Part shown: one piece after another, positions 1 through 8,642 of the stretch
How positions within the stretch are numbered: the stretch's first letter is position 1
How the letters are laid out: each line of letters starts with the position of its first letter
NCBI GenBank assembly: GCA_015075165.1
Contig: JABTUY010000008.1
Location: 1 to 64,000 of the forward strand
Source of the DNA: Ideonella sp.
Lineage (GTDB): Bacteria > Pseudomonadota > Gammaproteobacteria > Burkholderiales > Burkholderiaceae_C
Direction: 5' to 3'
Length of the DNA stretch: 64,000 nucleotides
Made by a program: the position numbers and the translations under genes
Notes under the pieces: model-generated
Told to the model about the DNA's origin: nothing
The model's input: only the letters and a program-made list of their open reading frames with translations
Databases searched by the model: none

Positions 1-153
1 GATGAGTGTTTAAGTGAAAACTGGTTTACGAGCTTGGAGGAGGCTAAAGAAATTATCGAAAGATGGCGAATTGAATACAATACGGAACGGCCGCACAGAT
101 CGCTTGGCAAATTGACGCCAAGTGAGTTTGCTGCGAAAATTAAAACTGGCTGA
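1..153 (+). pseudogene. IS3-family transposase (OrfB) C-terminus, cut by window edge
   Basis: Fifty codons are open from the window edge to a TGA. They include [11 protein letters not shown] followed by TPSEF, the hallmark end of the IS3/IS150 integrase-type transposase, just after the third catalytic acidic residue. OrfB would carry the DDE strand-transfer activity of an IS3 element. Whether the upstream part is intact cannot be seen. No IS3 inverted repeat is recognisable directly downstream, and a recombinase fragment begins within about 50 bases, so this is probably a remnant. Confidence 0.75.
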
Positions 154-202
154 GTGATGCGGAGTTTCTAAGTTCTTCCCTGGTCGGAAAAATAGGAGAA
201 GG

Positions 203-385
203 TCAACATCGATAAAGATGACTGAGCGCTATGCTCATTTGTCTCCAGAGCATTTAGAAAAAACCGTTGGGATTGTGTCCTTCGGAAATGAAGAAATCGG
301 CAACAATAATCCAAATTTAATCCAAGAAGATTATTCGAATGAAAATTCTGTAATTAAAATTGGAACGGCTCATGACACTTGGTAG
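203..385 (+). pseudogene. Tyrosine recombinase (phage-type integrase) C-terminal fragment
   Basis: An open frame reads TSIKMTERYAHLSPEH and then a hydrophilic tail to a TAG. This is the last motif of tyrosine recombinases, in which the Tyr of TERYAH is the DNA-cleaving nucleophile. The catalytic core with the Arg and His boxes is missing, and the frame begins right after the IS3 transposase tail, so the gene is truncated. It is probably the decayed integrase of the island inserted at the neighbouring tRNA-Phe gene. It could also belong to an unrelated integron or phage remnant. Confidence 0.7.
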
Positions 386-473
386 TGGGAGGCGGTGCGA
401 AAAAGAGCATAAGTAAGTGTTTTCGGTAAGATTTAAGTAACGACACTTCTATCTACTGAAAGGAAACCTACTT

Positions 474-1658
474 ATGCTCGCAGCCACTCTATCCCACTTT
501 TTCCATCTCCCCGAAGTAAATATTGCGTCCATTAAGCACGAGGGCGCCCATTCGAAAGTTCTACTCTGCTCTAAAGCTCCTAATGTCGAATACTGCCCGC
601 GCTGTGCTGAGCCAAGCTCCACGACCTACGACCATCGCACAATACGCGTTAAGGACGCACCGGTTCGGGAACACAGCGTTTTTTTGCTAATTAAGAAACG
701 TCGTCTTTACTGTAAACGATGCAAGAAGCCTTTTACTGAACCAGTTCCAGGCATCCGCAAAAGAAAAAGACACACAGATCGCTTTGAACGCCACTTAACC
801 GAAGCTTGTAATAACTTTTGCGACCTTAAAACCGTTCGGCGCTATTACCGCTGCTCTGGGAAATACCTCTATCAAACGTACTACAAGCAGCTAGAGCTCA
901 AAGCCCGCACAAAGCTCTCGCCTTGGCCAAAATCCATCGCGATCGATGAGCATTCCTTTAGGAGAAACAGGCACTATGGCCATACAGAATTTGCCTCTGT
1001 AATCGTCGACTACTCAAAAAAACGTGTGAAAGAAGTTGTCGAGGGAAAAACCTCAGCCGCTCTCATGGATCAGCTCTCCTATATTCCCGGCAGAGAAAAT
1101 GTCAAAAATGTTGTAATCGATATGTGCGATCCCTTTAAATCCTTTGCCCGTGAGTTTTTCCCCGAAGCACGCATCGTTGCCGATAAATTCCATGTCCTAA
1201 GGCTCCTTAGCCCAAGCCTCCTCAGAAAACGTAAGGAAATAACCGGCACCAGAGCAGACCTTAGAGCAAAAAAACTCCTCCTCATGAGCAGCAAAAATAT
1301 CGATTACTTCTCGCGCATAAAACTCGAAGAGTTTTTACGAAAATATCCGTTAATGCACGAGCTCTATTGCTGGAAAGAAGCGCTCCATCGCTTCTATAGA
1401 ATCCGTGGCTACAACAAAGCCTCTCGCGCCCTCACCGAGCTCACAGATCGCATGGCCAGATCTCTTATCCCGGAGATAAAAACTCTCCGTAAAACGCTGA
1501 TAAAGAGGCGAGAAGAGATTTTAAATTACTTTCTAACCCGCCTCACTAACGCCAGAACTGAGGGCTTTAACAACAAGGCAAAGCTTGTAAAAAGAAGGGC
1601 TTACGGATATAGAAGCTTTAAAAATTACCGTTTACGTTTGCTTAATGCTTGTTCTTAA
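474..1658 (+). CDS. ISL3-family transposase
   Basis: The 394-residue protein has the ISL3 layout. An N-terminal zinc-binding region (CPRCAEP near residue 41, CKRCKKPF near residue 79) precedes a helix-turn-helix segment and a DDE domain. In the DDE domain IAIDEHSF, VVIDMCDPF and the late NARTEGFNNKAK (third acidic residue) are visible. It would catalyse transposition of its own element. The start ATG follows a GAAAGGA Shine-Dalgarno-like stretch. The codon use is AT-rich, unlike every chromosomal gene in the window. The gene looks full length, so it may be active. I could not define its inverted repeats with confidence. Confidence 0.88.
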   Translation: MLAATLSHFFHLPEVNIASIKHEGAHSKVLLCSKAPNVEYCPRCAEPSSTTYDHRTIRVKDAPVREHSVFLLIKKRRLYCKRCKKPFTEPVPGIRKRKRHTDRFERHLTEACNNFCDLKTVRRYYRCSGKYLYQTYYKQLELKARTKLSPWPKSIAIDEHSFRRNRHYGHTEFASVIVDYSKKRVKEVVEGKTSAALMDQLSYIPGRENVKNVVIDMCDPFKSFAREFFPEARIVADKFHVLRLLSPSLLRKRKEITGTRADLRAKKLLLMSSKNIDYFSRIKLEEFLRKYPLMHELYCWKEALHRFYRIRGYNKASRALTELTDRMARSLIPEIKTLRKTLIKRREEILNYFLTRLTNARTEGFNNKAKLVKRRAYGYRSFKNYRLRLLNACS

Positions 1659-1708
1659 AAAGATTTTTCTACTGACCCACCATTAAGGGAGAAGAACCGG
1701 AAAAAAAT

Positions 1709-1784
1709 TGGTGCCCAGAGACAGAATCGAACTGCCGACACACGCCTTTTCAGGGCGCTGCTCTACCGACTGAGCTACCGGGCC
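1709..1784 (-). tRNA. tRNA-Phe (anticodon GAA), atypical acceptor stem
   Basis: On the minus strand a 76-nt cloverleaf can be drawn. It has D arm GCTC..GAGC, anticodon loop CTGAAAA (GAA, Phe) on stem GCGCC/GGCGT, T arm GGCAG/CTGTC with loop TTCGATT, and an encoded CCA end. The acceptor stem is irregular. The 5' strand reads GGCCCGG against TCTGGGC, so pairs 2:71 and 5:68 mismatch. The usual betaproteobacterial form is GCCCAGG. The 3' side faces the low-GC island, as in tRNA-targeted integration. It may be functional with a bulged stem or partly damaged. Confidence 0.85.
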
Positions 1785-1794
1785 TGAGCCTTAA

Positions 1795-1800
1795 ATTATA
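1795..1800 (-). promoter_or_regulatory. -10 box for tRNA-Phe
   Basis: The minus strand reads a perfect TATAAT eleven bases upstream of the tRNA 5' end, at the right distance for a short leader. No good -35 hexamer is visible at 16-18 bp spacing. Confidence 0.5.
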
Positions 1801-1835
1801 GCCAAGAAATCCTTGGGCTTCGGCGCAAGCCGCAA

Positions 1836-2516
1836 CTAATTGCGCTTTCCCCGCGCCAGGTCGACGCCAAGCTGACGCAGCTTGCGGTAGAGGTGGGTTC
1901 GCTCCAGGCCCGTCTTTTCGGCCACGCGCGTCATGGAGCCGCCCTCGCGTGCGAGGTGGAATTCAAAGTAGGCTTTTTCGAAACCGTCGCGCGCTTCGCG
2001 CAGCGGGCGATCGAGGTCGAAGCCCTGGTGGGCATGGGGGCCAGGATCGACTTCCGCAACCGCCGCGAACTGCGCAACGGCTGGCACGGCGCAGGGCACG
2101 GGTGGCGGCGTGCTCGCGGCCACCACGGGCACTGGCGGTGTGGCCCGCAAGGCATGGCGCGCCAGCCCCTGCTCGACCGACTTGAGAAGCTTTTGCAGCG
2201 TGATGGGTTTTTCCAGGAAGGCAAATGCGCCAATGCGGGTGGCATCGACCGCCGTGTCGATGGTGCCGTGGCCGCTCATCATGATGACGGGCATCGTGAG
2301 CAAACCCGCCGCACCCCACTCCTTGAGCAGGGTGATGCCATCGACGTCGGGCATCCAGATATCGAGCAGCACGAGGTCGGGGCGCATGCGCTCGCGCACG
2401 GCGCGTGCCTCGGCGGCGTTCTCGGCGAGTTCGACCGCATGGCCCTCGTCGGACAGGATGTCGGACAACAAGCCGCGGATGCCCAGCTCATCGTCGACTA
2501 CCAGAATCGTTGCCAT
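1836..2516 (-). CDS. NtrX-like response regulator: receiver plus Fis-type HTH, no AAA+ domain
   Basis: Residues 1-120 are a receiver domain: VVDDE acidic pocket, phospho-acceptor Asp in LLDIWMPDVDG, Thr/Ser switch in MMSGHGT, and the conserved Lys in LEKPI. After an Ala/Pro-rich linker the last 45 residues form a Fis-type helix-turn-helix (VAEKTGLERTHLYRKLRQLG). A canonical NtrX carries a sigma-54-activating AAA+ domain between these parts. It is absent here, so this regulator should bind DNA but not drive sigma-54 open-complex formation. The gene begins 6 bases after the partner kinase and is surely co-transcribed. It is the presumed phosphorylation target of that kinase. Confidence 0.88.
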   Translation of the reverse strand: MATILVVDDELGIRGLLSDILSDEGHAVELAENAAEARAVRERMRPDLVLLDIWMPDVDGITLLKEWGAAGLLTMPVIMMSGHGTIDTAVDATRIGAFAFLEKPITLQKLLKSVEQGLARHALRATPPVPVVAASTPPPVPCAVPAVAQFAAVAEVDPGPHAHQGFDLDRPLREARDGFEKAYFEFHLAREGGSMTRVAEKTGLERTHLYRKLRQLGVDLARGKRN

Positions 2517-2522
2517 CAGCCT

Positions 2523-4844
2523 TCAGTGCACCTGTGTTGCGGCTCCGCCTGCGTCTTGGGTGGTCTGGGCACCCCCGGCGGTGGGTGGTGTCGGGCCCAG
2601 TCGTGAAAATGATAACGAAACTTCGGCCCCTGTCACCGGGCCGCCGGACGAATCGTCGGCCGGGCCGCCGGCCGGCGCGGGCTGACGCAGGTTGCCCAAG
2701 CGCACCCGGGCACCGTGCTCGTCGGCGATCTTGCGCACCACGGCCAGGCCGAGCCCGGTGCCCTTGACCTTGGTCGTCACGTAGGGCTCGAACGCACGGC
2801 GCAGCACCTGGTCGGCGAAGCCCGGGCCGTTGTCGCGCACCACCAGGCGCACCGCGCGCACCTCGTCGCCGCTGCCGTGGGCGTACTCGGTACGCAGCTG
2901 CACCTGGCCGTCGGCGCGGTCGGCCGTCGCGTCGAGCGCGTTCTGCAGCAGGTTGTGAATCACCTGCCGCAGCTGGGTCGCGTCGCCCTCGATCGGCGGC
3001 AGGTCGGCGGCCAGCGTGGCGACGATGCGACCCTGCTCCTGCGCCTGGCCGTACAGCGCCAGCACCTCGTGCACCAGCGCGTTGAGCTCCAGCGGCAGCA
3101 GCCGCGCCGACGGCAGGCGGGCGTAGTCGCGGAACTCGTCGACCAGCTGCTTCATCGCCTGCACCTGCGCGACGATGGTGGCCACCGAGCGGTCGAGCAG
3201 CGCGCGGTCGGCGCCACCGAGCTGCGCTTCGAGCTTGTGCTGGATGCGCTCGGCCGACAGCTGGATCGGCATCAGCGGGTTCTTGATCTCGTGCGCCAGC
3301 CGCCGCGCCACTTCGGCCCACGCCACGGAGCGCTGCGCCGACACCACCTCGGTGATGTCGTCGAACACCATCAGCCGCGCCTCGTTGGGCAGCCGCGCGC
3401 CACGCACCAGCAGGTTCAGCGTGGTCCGCTCGTTCACGCGCAGGTCGAACGCATCCTGCCAGTGGTCACGCTCGCCGGCCTCGGGGCTGGCGCTGTGCAG
3501 TTCGAAGCGCTGCCACACCTGCTGCGCGAACGCCTGCAGGCCCGGCACCGCGTCGAGCGGCTGGCCGACGAAGGCGCTCACCGGCTGGCGCAGGATGCGC
3601 GTGGCACCGGGGTTGATGGTGTCGATGTGACGCTGGCGGTCGAACACGATCACGCCGGCGCTCAGCGAGTCGAGGATGGTCTGCAGCCGCGTGCGCGCGC
3701 CTTCGAGCTGCGCCACGCCGCGCTGCACCTGCTCGCGCGCGTCGGCCAGCTGCTCGGTCATGCGCGCGAACGAGCGCGTCAGCCCGCCAAGCTCGTCGCG
3801 CGACGCGAACACCGCCTTGGCCTTCAGGTCGCCCTCGGCGACCTCGCGCACGCCTTCGGCCAGCACCACCAGCGGTCGTGCGATCTGGTTGCCGAGGATC
3901 GCGGCCACCAGCACCGCGCCGAATACCGCCAGCACGAGCGCCAGCGTGAGCGTGCCGATGTACATGCGGCGCAGGCCGCTTTGCGCGATGGCGCGACGCT
4001 GGTACTCGCGGTAGGCGGCCTGCACCGCCAGCGCATCGGCCACCAGCTGCGGCGACACCGGCTGCACCACGAACAGGAAGCGCTCCTCGCGCGGCATCAG
4101 GCTGATATCGCTGCTGGGCATCAGCACCAGTGCGCGCACGCGCGCCGCCGGCCGTGCCCCACCGGGCACCGGCTCGTCGTCGAGCCCTTCGAGCTGGCTG
4201 GCCGCGCCGGCGCTGCGCGCCTGCCGCAGCAGCGACGCCGGCGGCCGCTGTGGCGCCATCGCGCCCGGTTGCGCGCTGGCGTTGACGATCACCTGGCCAC
4301 TGGCGTTCACCAGCGCCACGTCGCGCGCGCCGATCAGCTCGCGAAAGCGCTCCAGCGTCAGCGGCCCGATCGGCGCGCGCGTCTCGGCCAGGCGCTCGGC
4401 CGCGAGCCGGGTCTTCGACACCAGGTCCGCGCTCAGCGATTCGAGCGTGCCGCGGCCGAGCGCGAGGCCGGAGTCGAGCGCGCCGGCCACCTGCGCGTCG
4501 AACCAGGTTTCGATGCTGCGCGAGACGAACTGCACCGACACGGTGTAGATCAGCACGCCGGGCACCACCCCGACGACGGCAAAGATGCCGGCCAGCTTGA
4601 CCAGCAGCCGGCTGCCGAACTTGCCGCTGCGCAGCCGCACCGCCAGCCGCACCGCGGCGAGCACGATCACCAGCAGCAGCAGCGCCGCCACCGCCAGGTT
4701 GACCCAGAACAGCCAGACGAAGCTGCGCTCGAACAGATCGCGCTCGCTGGTCATCGACAGCATGAAGGCGATGACCAGCGCCGAGCCGGTCACGGCCAGC
4801 GCGGAGATCAGCAGGGCCCAGCGCAGCGACTTGCTCATCGTCAT
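2523..4844 (-). CDS. NtrY-like membrane sensor histidine kinase
   Basis: This is a 773-residue two-component kinase. It has two or three N-terminal membrane helices (about 8-30, 43-66 and 85-110), an extracytoplasmic loop, another helix near 295-320, a HAMP segment and a PAS-like region. The HisKA box is AHEIKNPLMPIQLSAERIQ, with the phospho-acceptor His at about 503. The HATPase domain shows the N box (NALDA), DNGPGF and TGLGLAVV. The architecture matches NtrY, which in related bacteria responds to nitrogen or redox signals. The true signal here is unknown. The gene sits between DUF4390 and the regulator. Start ATG at 4844 follows a GAGG; an ATG two codons later is also possible. Confidence 0.9.
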   Translation of the reverse strand: MTMSKSLRWALLISALAVTGSALVIAFMLSMTSERDLFERSFVWLFWVNLAVAALLLLVIVLAAVRLAVRLRSGKFGSRLLVKLAGIFAVVGVVPGVLIYTVSVQFVSRSIETWFDAQVAGALDSGLALGRGTLESLSADLVSKTRLAAERLAETRAPIGPLTLERFRELIGARDVALVNASGQVIVNASAQPGAMAPQRPPASLLRQARSAGAASQLEGLDDEPVPGGARPAARVRALVLMPSSDISLMPREERFLFVVQPVSPQLVADALAVQAAYREYQRRAIAQSGLRRMYIGTLTLALVLAVFGAVLVAAILGNQIARPLVVLAEGVREVAEGDLKAKAVFASRDELGGLTRSFARMTEQLADAREQVQRGVAQLEGARTRLQTILDSLSAGVIVFDRQRHIDTINPGATRILRQPVSAFVGQPLDAVPGLQAFAQQVWQRFELHSASPEAGERDHWQDAFDLRVNERTTLNLLVRGARLPNEARLMVFDDITEVVSAQRSVAWAEVARRLAHEIKNPLMPIQLSAERIQHKLEAQLGGADRALLDRSVATIVAQVQAMKQLVDEFRDYARLPSARLLPLELNALVHEVLALYGQAQEQGRIVATLAADLPPIEGDATQLRQVIHNLLQNALDATADRADGQVQLRTEYAHGSGDEVRAVRLVVRDNGPGFADQVLRRAFEPYVTTKVKGTGLGLAVVRKIADEHGARVRLGNLRQPAPAGGPADDSSGGPVTGAEVSLSFSRLGPTPPTAGGAQTTQDAGGAATQVH

Positions 4845-4864
4845 GCCGCCTCAGTGTCGCCGCG

Positions 4865-5488
4865 TCAGTGTCGCGCGGCGTCGATCACCCTGGGGTCGAC
4901 GCTCACGGTGCGCGTGATGCCCAGCGACCAGTCGCTGCCCAGGCCGATTTGCAGCGGCTGCGGCAGCTGCGACGAATCGAGCCGGTAGGTGAACTCGACG
5001 TAGTAGCGCTGGTCGCCCTCGAGCTGGCTGCCGTCGGCCAGCCGCCAGCCGCTGACGCGCGAGATCACCGCCAGCGCGTCGGGCAGCGTGGCGTAGCCCT
5101 GGCCGAGCGCGCCGAGGCCGACGCGCCAGCTCGACGTGAGCGGCTGGTACGACAGCCGATAGGTGCGCGCCACGCGCGCCACGCGCTCATCGCGCCACCA
5201 CCAGCGCGAGCGCCGCAGCGTGGCCTCGACCTCGAAGTACATCGGCACGCCGCGGCGCAGCGCGTCCTCGATCGCGGGCGACAGCGTCAGCCGCGCGCTG
5301 AACTCGAGCGTCAGCCCGCCGTCGAGCGCGCGCAGCTCCAGCGTCGACAGCTCCACACCCTGGGCATGGGCCGCCGGCGTCGCCAGCAGCGCCAGCGCCA
5401 GCCAGGCGCAGCTGATCGCCGAGGCCACGCGCGCGGCGCAGCGCGCCCAGGTGCGCGGCAGTGGACTTGCGGTCGTCGTGCGGCGCAT
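4865..5488 (-). CDS. DUF4390 family exported protein
   Basis: The 207-residue protein has a signal-like N-terminus ending in AHAQG. It continues into a domain with paired arginines (LRRSRWWWRDERV), RTYRLSYQPLT, a YATLPDALA region and RYYVEFTYRLD, the pattern of the uncharacterised DUF4390 family. That family is regularly found between rsmB and ntrY in betaproteobacteria, and the order is the same here. It is probably periplasmic; function unknown. The frame stays open upstream through rsmB, so I set the start at the ATG giving MRRTTTASPLPR, 17 bases after the rsmB stop. Confidence 0.82.
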   Translation of the reverse strand: MRRTTTASPLPRTWARCAARVASAISCAWLALALLATPAAHAQGVELSTLELRALDGGLTLEFSARLTLSPAIEDALRRGVPMYFEVEATLRRSRWWWRDERVARVARTYRLSYQPLTSSWRVGLGALGQGYATLPDALAVISRVSGWRLADGSQLEGDQRYYVEFTYRLDSSQLPQPLQIGLGSDWSLGITRTVSVDPRVIDAARH

Positions 5489-5505
5489 GCGTGGTCGGCG
5501 GTGGC

Positions 5506-6813
5506 TCAGGGCTTGCGAATCAAGGCGTAGAAGAAGCCGTCCCCCACAACGGACGCCGTGGCGAATCGATCGCAACCATTGTCCGGCAGCGGCAGCAGGT
5601 GGCCCGGCGCACGTGCGTCCAGGCTGGCCGCCGGCACCGCGTGACGTTGCAAAAAAGCGTCGATCTGTTGCTGCCCCTCGGCGCGGAAGATCGAGCAGGT
5701 CGCATACAGCAGCACGCCGCCTCTGGCCACCGTCGGCCACAGCGCGTCGAGCAGTTGCGCCTGCACGGCCGCCAGCGATACCAGGTCGTCGGCGCGGCGC
5801 AGCCAGCGCACGTCGGGGTGCCGGCGCACGACGCCCGAGGCGCTGCACGGCGCATCGAGCAGCACGGCGTCGAACGGCCGGCCGTCCCACCAGGCGGCAG
5901 CGGCACGCGCATCGGCGCACAGCAGCCGCGCCCGCAACTGCAGACGGTGCAGGTTCTGCTGCACCCGCTGCAGTCGTGCGGCGTCGACGTCGAGCGCGGT
6001 GACGTCGAGCTCGGCCCGCTCGAGCAGGTGCGCCGTCTTGCCGCCGGGCGCGGCGCAGGCGTCGAGCACGCGCGCGCCGGCGGGTAGGCCTTCGAGCAAC
6101 AGCGGTGCGGCGCGCTGCGCCGACAGGTCCTGCACCGACACGTCGCCCTCGGCAAAGCCCGGCAACTGCAGCACCGGGCACGGCGTCTTCAGCCACACCG
6201 CGTGCTCGCCCACCGCCGCGGCGATGCGCCCCGCCGCGGCGAGCCGCTGCACATAGGCGGCTGCATCGCACCGGCGCGCATTGACGCGCAGCACCATCGG
6301 CGGCGCCTCGTTGGCAGCGGCGAGCAGCTCGCGCCAGCGCTGCGGCCAGTCGTGCCGTACGCGCTCGATCCACCACGCCGGGTGATTGAACGCTGCCACC
6401 TCGTGGTGGCACACCTGCGCGAGCAGTGCAGCGCGCTCGCGCGTGAAGCGGCGCAGCACCGCATTGACGAAGCCAGCCGAAGCCGGCGCCTGCCGGCGCG
6501 CGGCGTCGACCGCCTGATCGACCAGCGTGTGCTCGGCGTACGGCGCGCTGCCGCCGCGCGGCAGCAGGGCCGCCAGCGCGCTCAGCAACAGGCCATCGAC
6601 CCACGCGGCCGGCGCGCGCGGCGCCAACCGTTCACGAAGCGCGAGCGCGGTGCCGAGCTGGCGCATCGCGTCACTGGCCAGCGCCATCGCACCGGGCCGC
6701 AGCTCGGCCGGCACCGCATCGAGCGCATCGGTCAGCGAGCGGCCGGCGCGCACGGCGGCCACCGCATCGGCGCAGCGAGCCAGCAAGCGGTGCAGCGGCG
6801 GGGCGGTCGTCAT
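5506..6813 (-). CDS. rsmB: 16S rRNA (cytosine-967-C5)-methyltransferase RsmB
   Basis: RsmB methylates C967 of 16S rRNA with S-adenosylmethionine. The N-terminal third is a NusB-like RNA-binding domain. The C-terminal part is a Rossmann methyltransferase with the SAM motif LDACAAPGGKT and two catalytic cysteine motifs, DAPCSASG (motif IV) and YATCSIF (motif VI). The 435 residues are normal for the family. It heads the rsmB-DUF4390-ntrY-ntrX-like string, which is spaced by under 25 bases at each junction. Confidence 0.95.
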   Translation of the reverse strand: MTTAPPLHRLLARCADAVAAVRAGRSLTDALDAVPAELRPGAMALASDAMRQLGTALALRERLAPRAPAAWVDGLLLSALAALLPRGGSAPYAEHTLVDQAVDAARRQAPASAGFVNAVLRRFTRERAALLAQVCHHEVAAFNHPAWWIERVRHDWPQRWRELLAAANEAPPMVLRVNARRCDAAAYVQRLAAAGRIAAAVGEHAVWLKTPCPVLQLPGFAEGDVSVQDLSAQRAAPLLLEGLPAGARVLDACAAPGGKTAHLLERAELDVTALDVDAARLQRVQQNLHRLQLRARLLCADARAAAAWWDGRPFDAVLLDAPCSASGVVRRHPDVRWLRRADDLVSLAAVQAQLLDALWPTVARGGVLLYATCSIFRAEGQQQIDAFLQRHAVPAASLDARAPGHLLPLPDNGCDRFATASVVGDGFFYALIRKP

Positions 6814-6911
6814 CGGGCCAGTCTATCGACCCAGGCCATCGACCCAGGCCGCTGACCCGGCGGCCGCGCCGCCTGCGTGGCCGAAGGGCGTGCGCGCGGT
6901 GTCGCGCCGTG

Positions 6912-7718
6912 TCAGGGCAGGCGGATGAACACCGGTACCTGCGCGTCGTGCAGGCACTGCGCCGTCACGCTGCCGGTCACCACGCCGCGCAACCCGGTGT
7001 GGCCGTGCGTGGTCATCGCCAGCATCGCGTCGCCGAGGCTGCGCGCGAACTGGGGGATCGCCTGCTTCGGCTCGCCGTGCAGCACTTCCCAGCCCACCGG
7101 CACGTCGTGGCGCTCGGCGATCTCGCGTGCGCGGGTCCGCACGTAGCTCGACTCCATCACGTCGCCCGACGGCACGCTCGAATCGATCTGCACCGACGGT
7201 TCGATCACCGACACCACGATCACCTTCGCGCCGAGCCACTTCGCCAACGCCGCCGCCTGCGGGACCACCGCCTCCGACAGCTTGCTGCCATCGAGCGGCA
7301 GCACGATGCGTGCGATCTTCGGCAGCGTCGTGGTTGTGTCGGTGTGCGGACGGTACATCACCAGCGGCTCGCCGAGGGCCCGCAGCACCTGCAACGCGAC
7401 GCTGCCGAACAGCGCCTGCATCGCGCCGCTGCGCCCGTGCGAGCACATTGCCACCAGGGTACCGGTCACGCGCCTGGCCTCGTCGCCGATCGCCGCCGCC
7501 ACGCCATCGGTGCCGGCCTGGCGGCACAGGCTCTCGGCACCGGTCGGCGCCGCCAGTGCTTGGAGGTAGCGCGTCGCCTCGGCCTGCTCGTCGGCGCGCT
7601 CGACCACGCGCAGCAGCGCCAGTGGCGTGCCAGTGGCGCGCGCGAGCTGTGCTGCCGACGCGATCAGTTGCTCGGAGAACCGGGAGCCATCGACCGGCAC
7701 GAGGATTCGCTTGTACAT
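6912..7718 (-). CDS. Tandem UspA-domain universal stress protein
   Basis: The 268 residues hold two Usp domains. The first begins MYKRILVPVDGSRFSE and ends with the nucleotide-loop region CSHGRSG...FGSV. The second begins RIVLPLDGSKLSE and ends TTHGHTGLRGVVTGSV. Both nucleotide-binding G-rich loops look intact, so it is probably an ATP-binding stress protein active in the cytoplasm during growth arrest or envelope stress. The start ATG has a strong GGAGG about 7 bases upstream. It is divergent from folE across 172 bases. Confidence 0.92.
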   Translation of the reverse strand: MYKRILVPVDGSRFSEQLIASAAQLARATGTPLALLRVVERADEQAEATRYLQALAAPTGAESLCRQAGTDGVAAAIGDEARRVTGTLVAMCSHGRSGAMQALFGSVALQVLRALGEPLVMYRPHTDTTTTLPKIARIVLPLDGSKLSEAVVPQAAALAKWLGAKVIVVSVIEPSVQIDSSVPSGDVMESSYVRTRAREIAERHDVPVGWEVLHGEPKQAIPQFARSLGDAMLAMTTHGHTGLRGVVTGSVTAQCLHDAQVPVFIRLP

Positions 7719-7890
7719 GTTGCGGCCTCCATTTCACATCTCGCGGCGCTGTGGCCAGAATACCCGTTCGTCGCGCGAACGCAATGCCATGACGCAAGCA
7801 CACGGTTCGCCGACGGGTCATGCAAGGGCAATCCTGCCCTGAGACAATGCCCGCCGGCAACGACGCTCGCCCACCGAACGAAAGCTCGCG

Positions 7891-8631
7891 ATGGCAACCA
7901 GGCCCGACACGATCACGCGCATCCTGCCCAGCGAGGCCGACCTGGCCCGGCTGCCGGCGAGCGAGCGCATCCGCTACCGGCTGGTGGGTGCCGACCGGCG
8001 CTACCACGCCAACGACAACATCGCGGCCTTCGTGCGCCCGGGCGAGCTGGCCGAGCTGAAGGCCGAGGTGCAGGCGCGCCTGCACGACGTGCTGCGCGCG
8101 CTGGTGATCGACACCGACAACGACCACAACACGCAGCACACGGCCGAGCGCGTGGCGCGCATGTTCGTCGATGAGGTGTTCCGCGGCCGCTATGCCGCCG
8201 CGCCGAAGATCACCGAGTTCCCCAACGCGTCGCGGCTGAACGAGCTGATGATCGTCGGCCCGATCAGCGTGCGCAGCGCCTGCTCGCACCACCTGTGCCC
8301 GATCCTCGGGCGGGTGTGGATCGGCATCCTGCCCAACGAGCACTCCAACCTGATCGGGCTGTCGAAGTACGCGCGGCTCACCGACTGGGTGATGGCGCGC
8401 CCGCAGATCCAGGAAGAGGCAGTGGTGATGCTGGCCGACGCGCTGCAGGAGCGCGTCAAGCCCGATGGCCTGGCCATCGTGATGGAGGCCGACCACTTCT
8501 GCATGCACTGGCGCGGCGTGAAGGACGACGATTCTGCGATGACCAACAGCGTGATGCGCGGCGCGTTCCTGAAGGACCCCAACCTGCGCCGCGAATTCCT
8601 CTCGCTGATGGCCAAGAAGGCCGAGGGTTGA
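7891..8631 (+). CDS. folE: GTP cyclohydrolase I
   Basis: FolE converts GTP to 7,8-dihydroneopterin triphosphate, the first step of folate and pterin synthesis. The zinc site is visible as ACSHHLCP near residue 130. The C-terminal catalytic and binding block is HFCMHWRGV followed by the T/S-x-x-MRGAF region. The 246 residues include a 20-40 residue N-terminal extension. The central block (GRVWIGILP) departs from the common GxxHVxYxP form, so this is a divergent FolE subgroup. It overlaps the upstream ATG of the BLUF gene in a TGATG junction, implying coupled expression. Confidence 0.88.
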   Translation: MATRPDTITRILPSEADLARLPASERIRYRLVGADRRYHANDNIAAFVRPGELAELKAEVQARLHDVLRALVIDTDNDHNTQHTAERVARMFVDEVFRGRYAAAPKITEFPNASRLNELMIVGPISVRSACSHHLCPILGRVWIGILPNEHSNLIGLSKYARLTDWVMARPQIQEEAVVMLADALQERVKPDGLAIVMEADHFCMHWRGVKDDDSAMTNSVMRGAFLKDPNLRREFLSLMAKKAEG

Positions 8632-8642
8632 TGGAGGCGACG

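Larger units (their letters stand above)
1..1708. mobile_element. Low-GC island remnant next to tRNA-Phe
   Basis: The first 1.7 kb is clearly AT-richer than the rest of the window, with A/T-ending codons and runs of A and T. It holds three mobility fragments in a row: an IS3 transposase tail, the end of a tyrosine recombinase and a whole ISL3-type transposase. It stops at the 3' end of a tRNA-Phe gene, the usual target of tyrosine-recombinase islands. The window shows only one end, so the element's size and other att site are unknown. A chimeric assembly is a less likely alternative. Confidence 0.75.

Noticed and set aside
386-1700. Terminal inverted repeats of the ISL3 element
   Set aside because: GGTAGTGGGA on the left and ACCCACCATT on the right are only loosely complementary. 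I could not define ends or a target duplication.
4865-6604. 579-codon frame joining DUF4390 to upstream sequence
   Set aside because: Upstream of the ATG at 5488 the frame shadows rsmB. A signal peptide begins at that ATG.
6826-6856. Short repeat of ATCGACCCAGGCC upstream of rsmB
   Set aside because: Two near copies of about 13 bases in a short gap; too little to assign any function.
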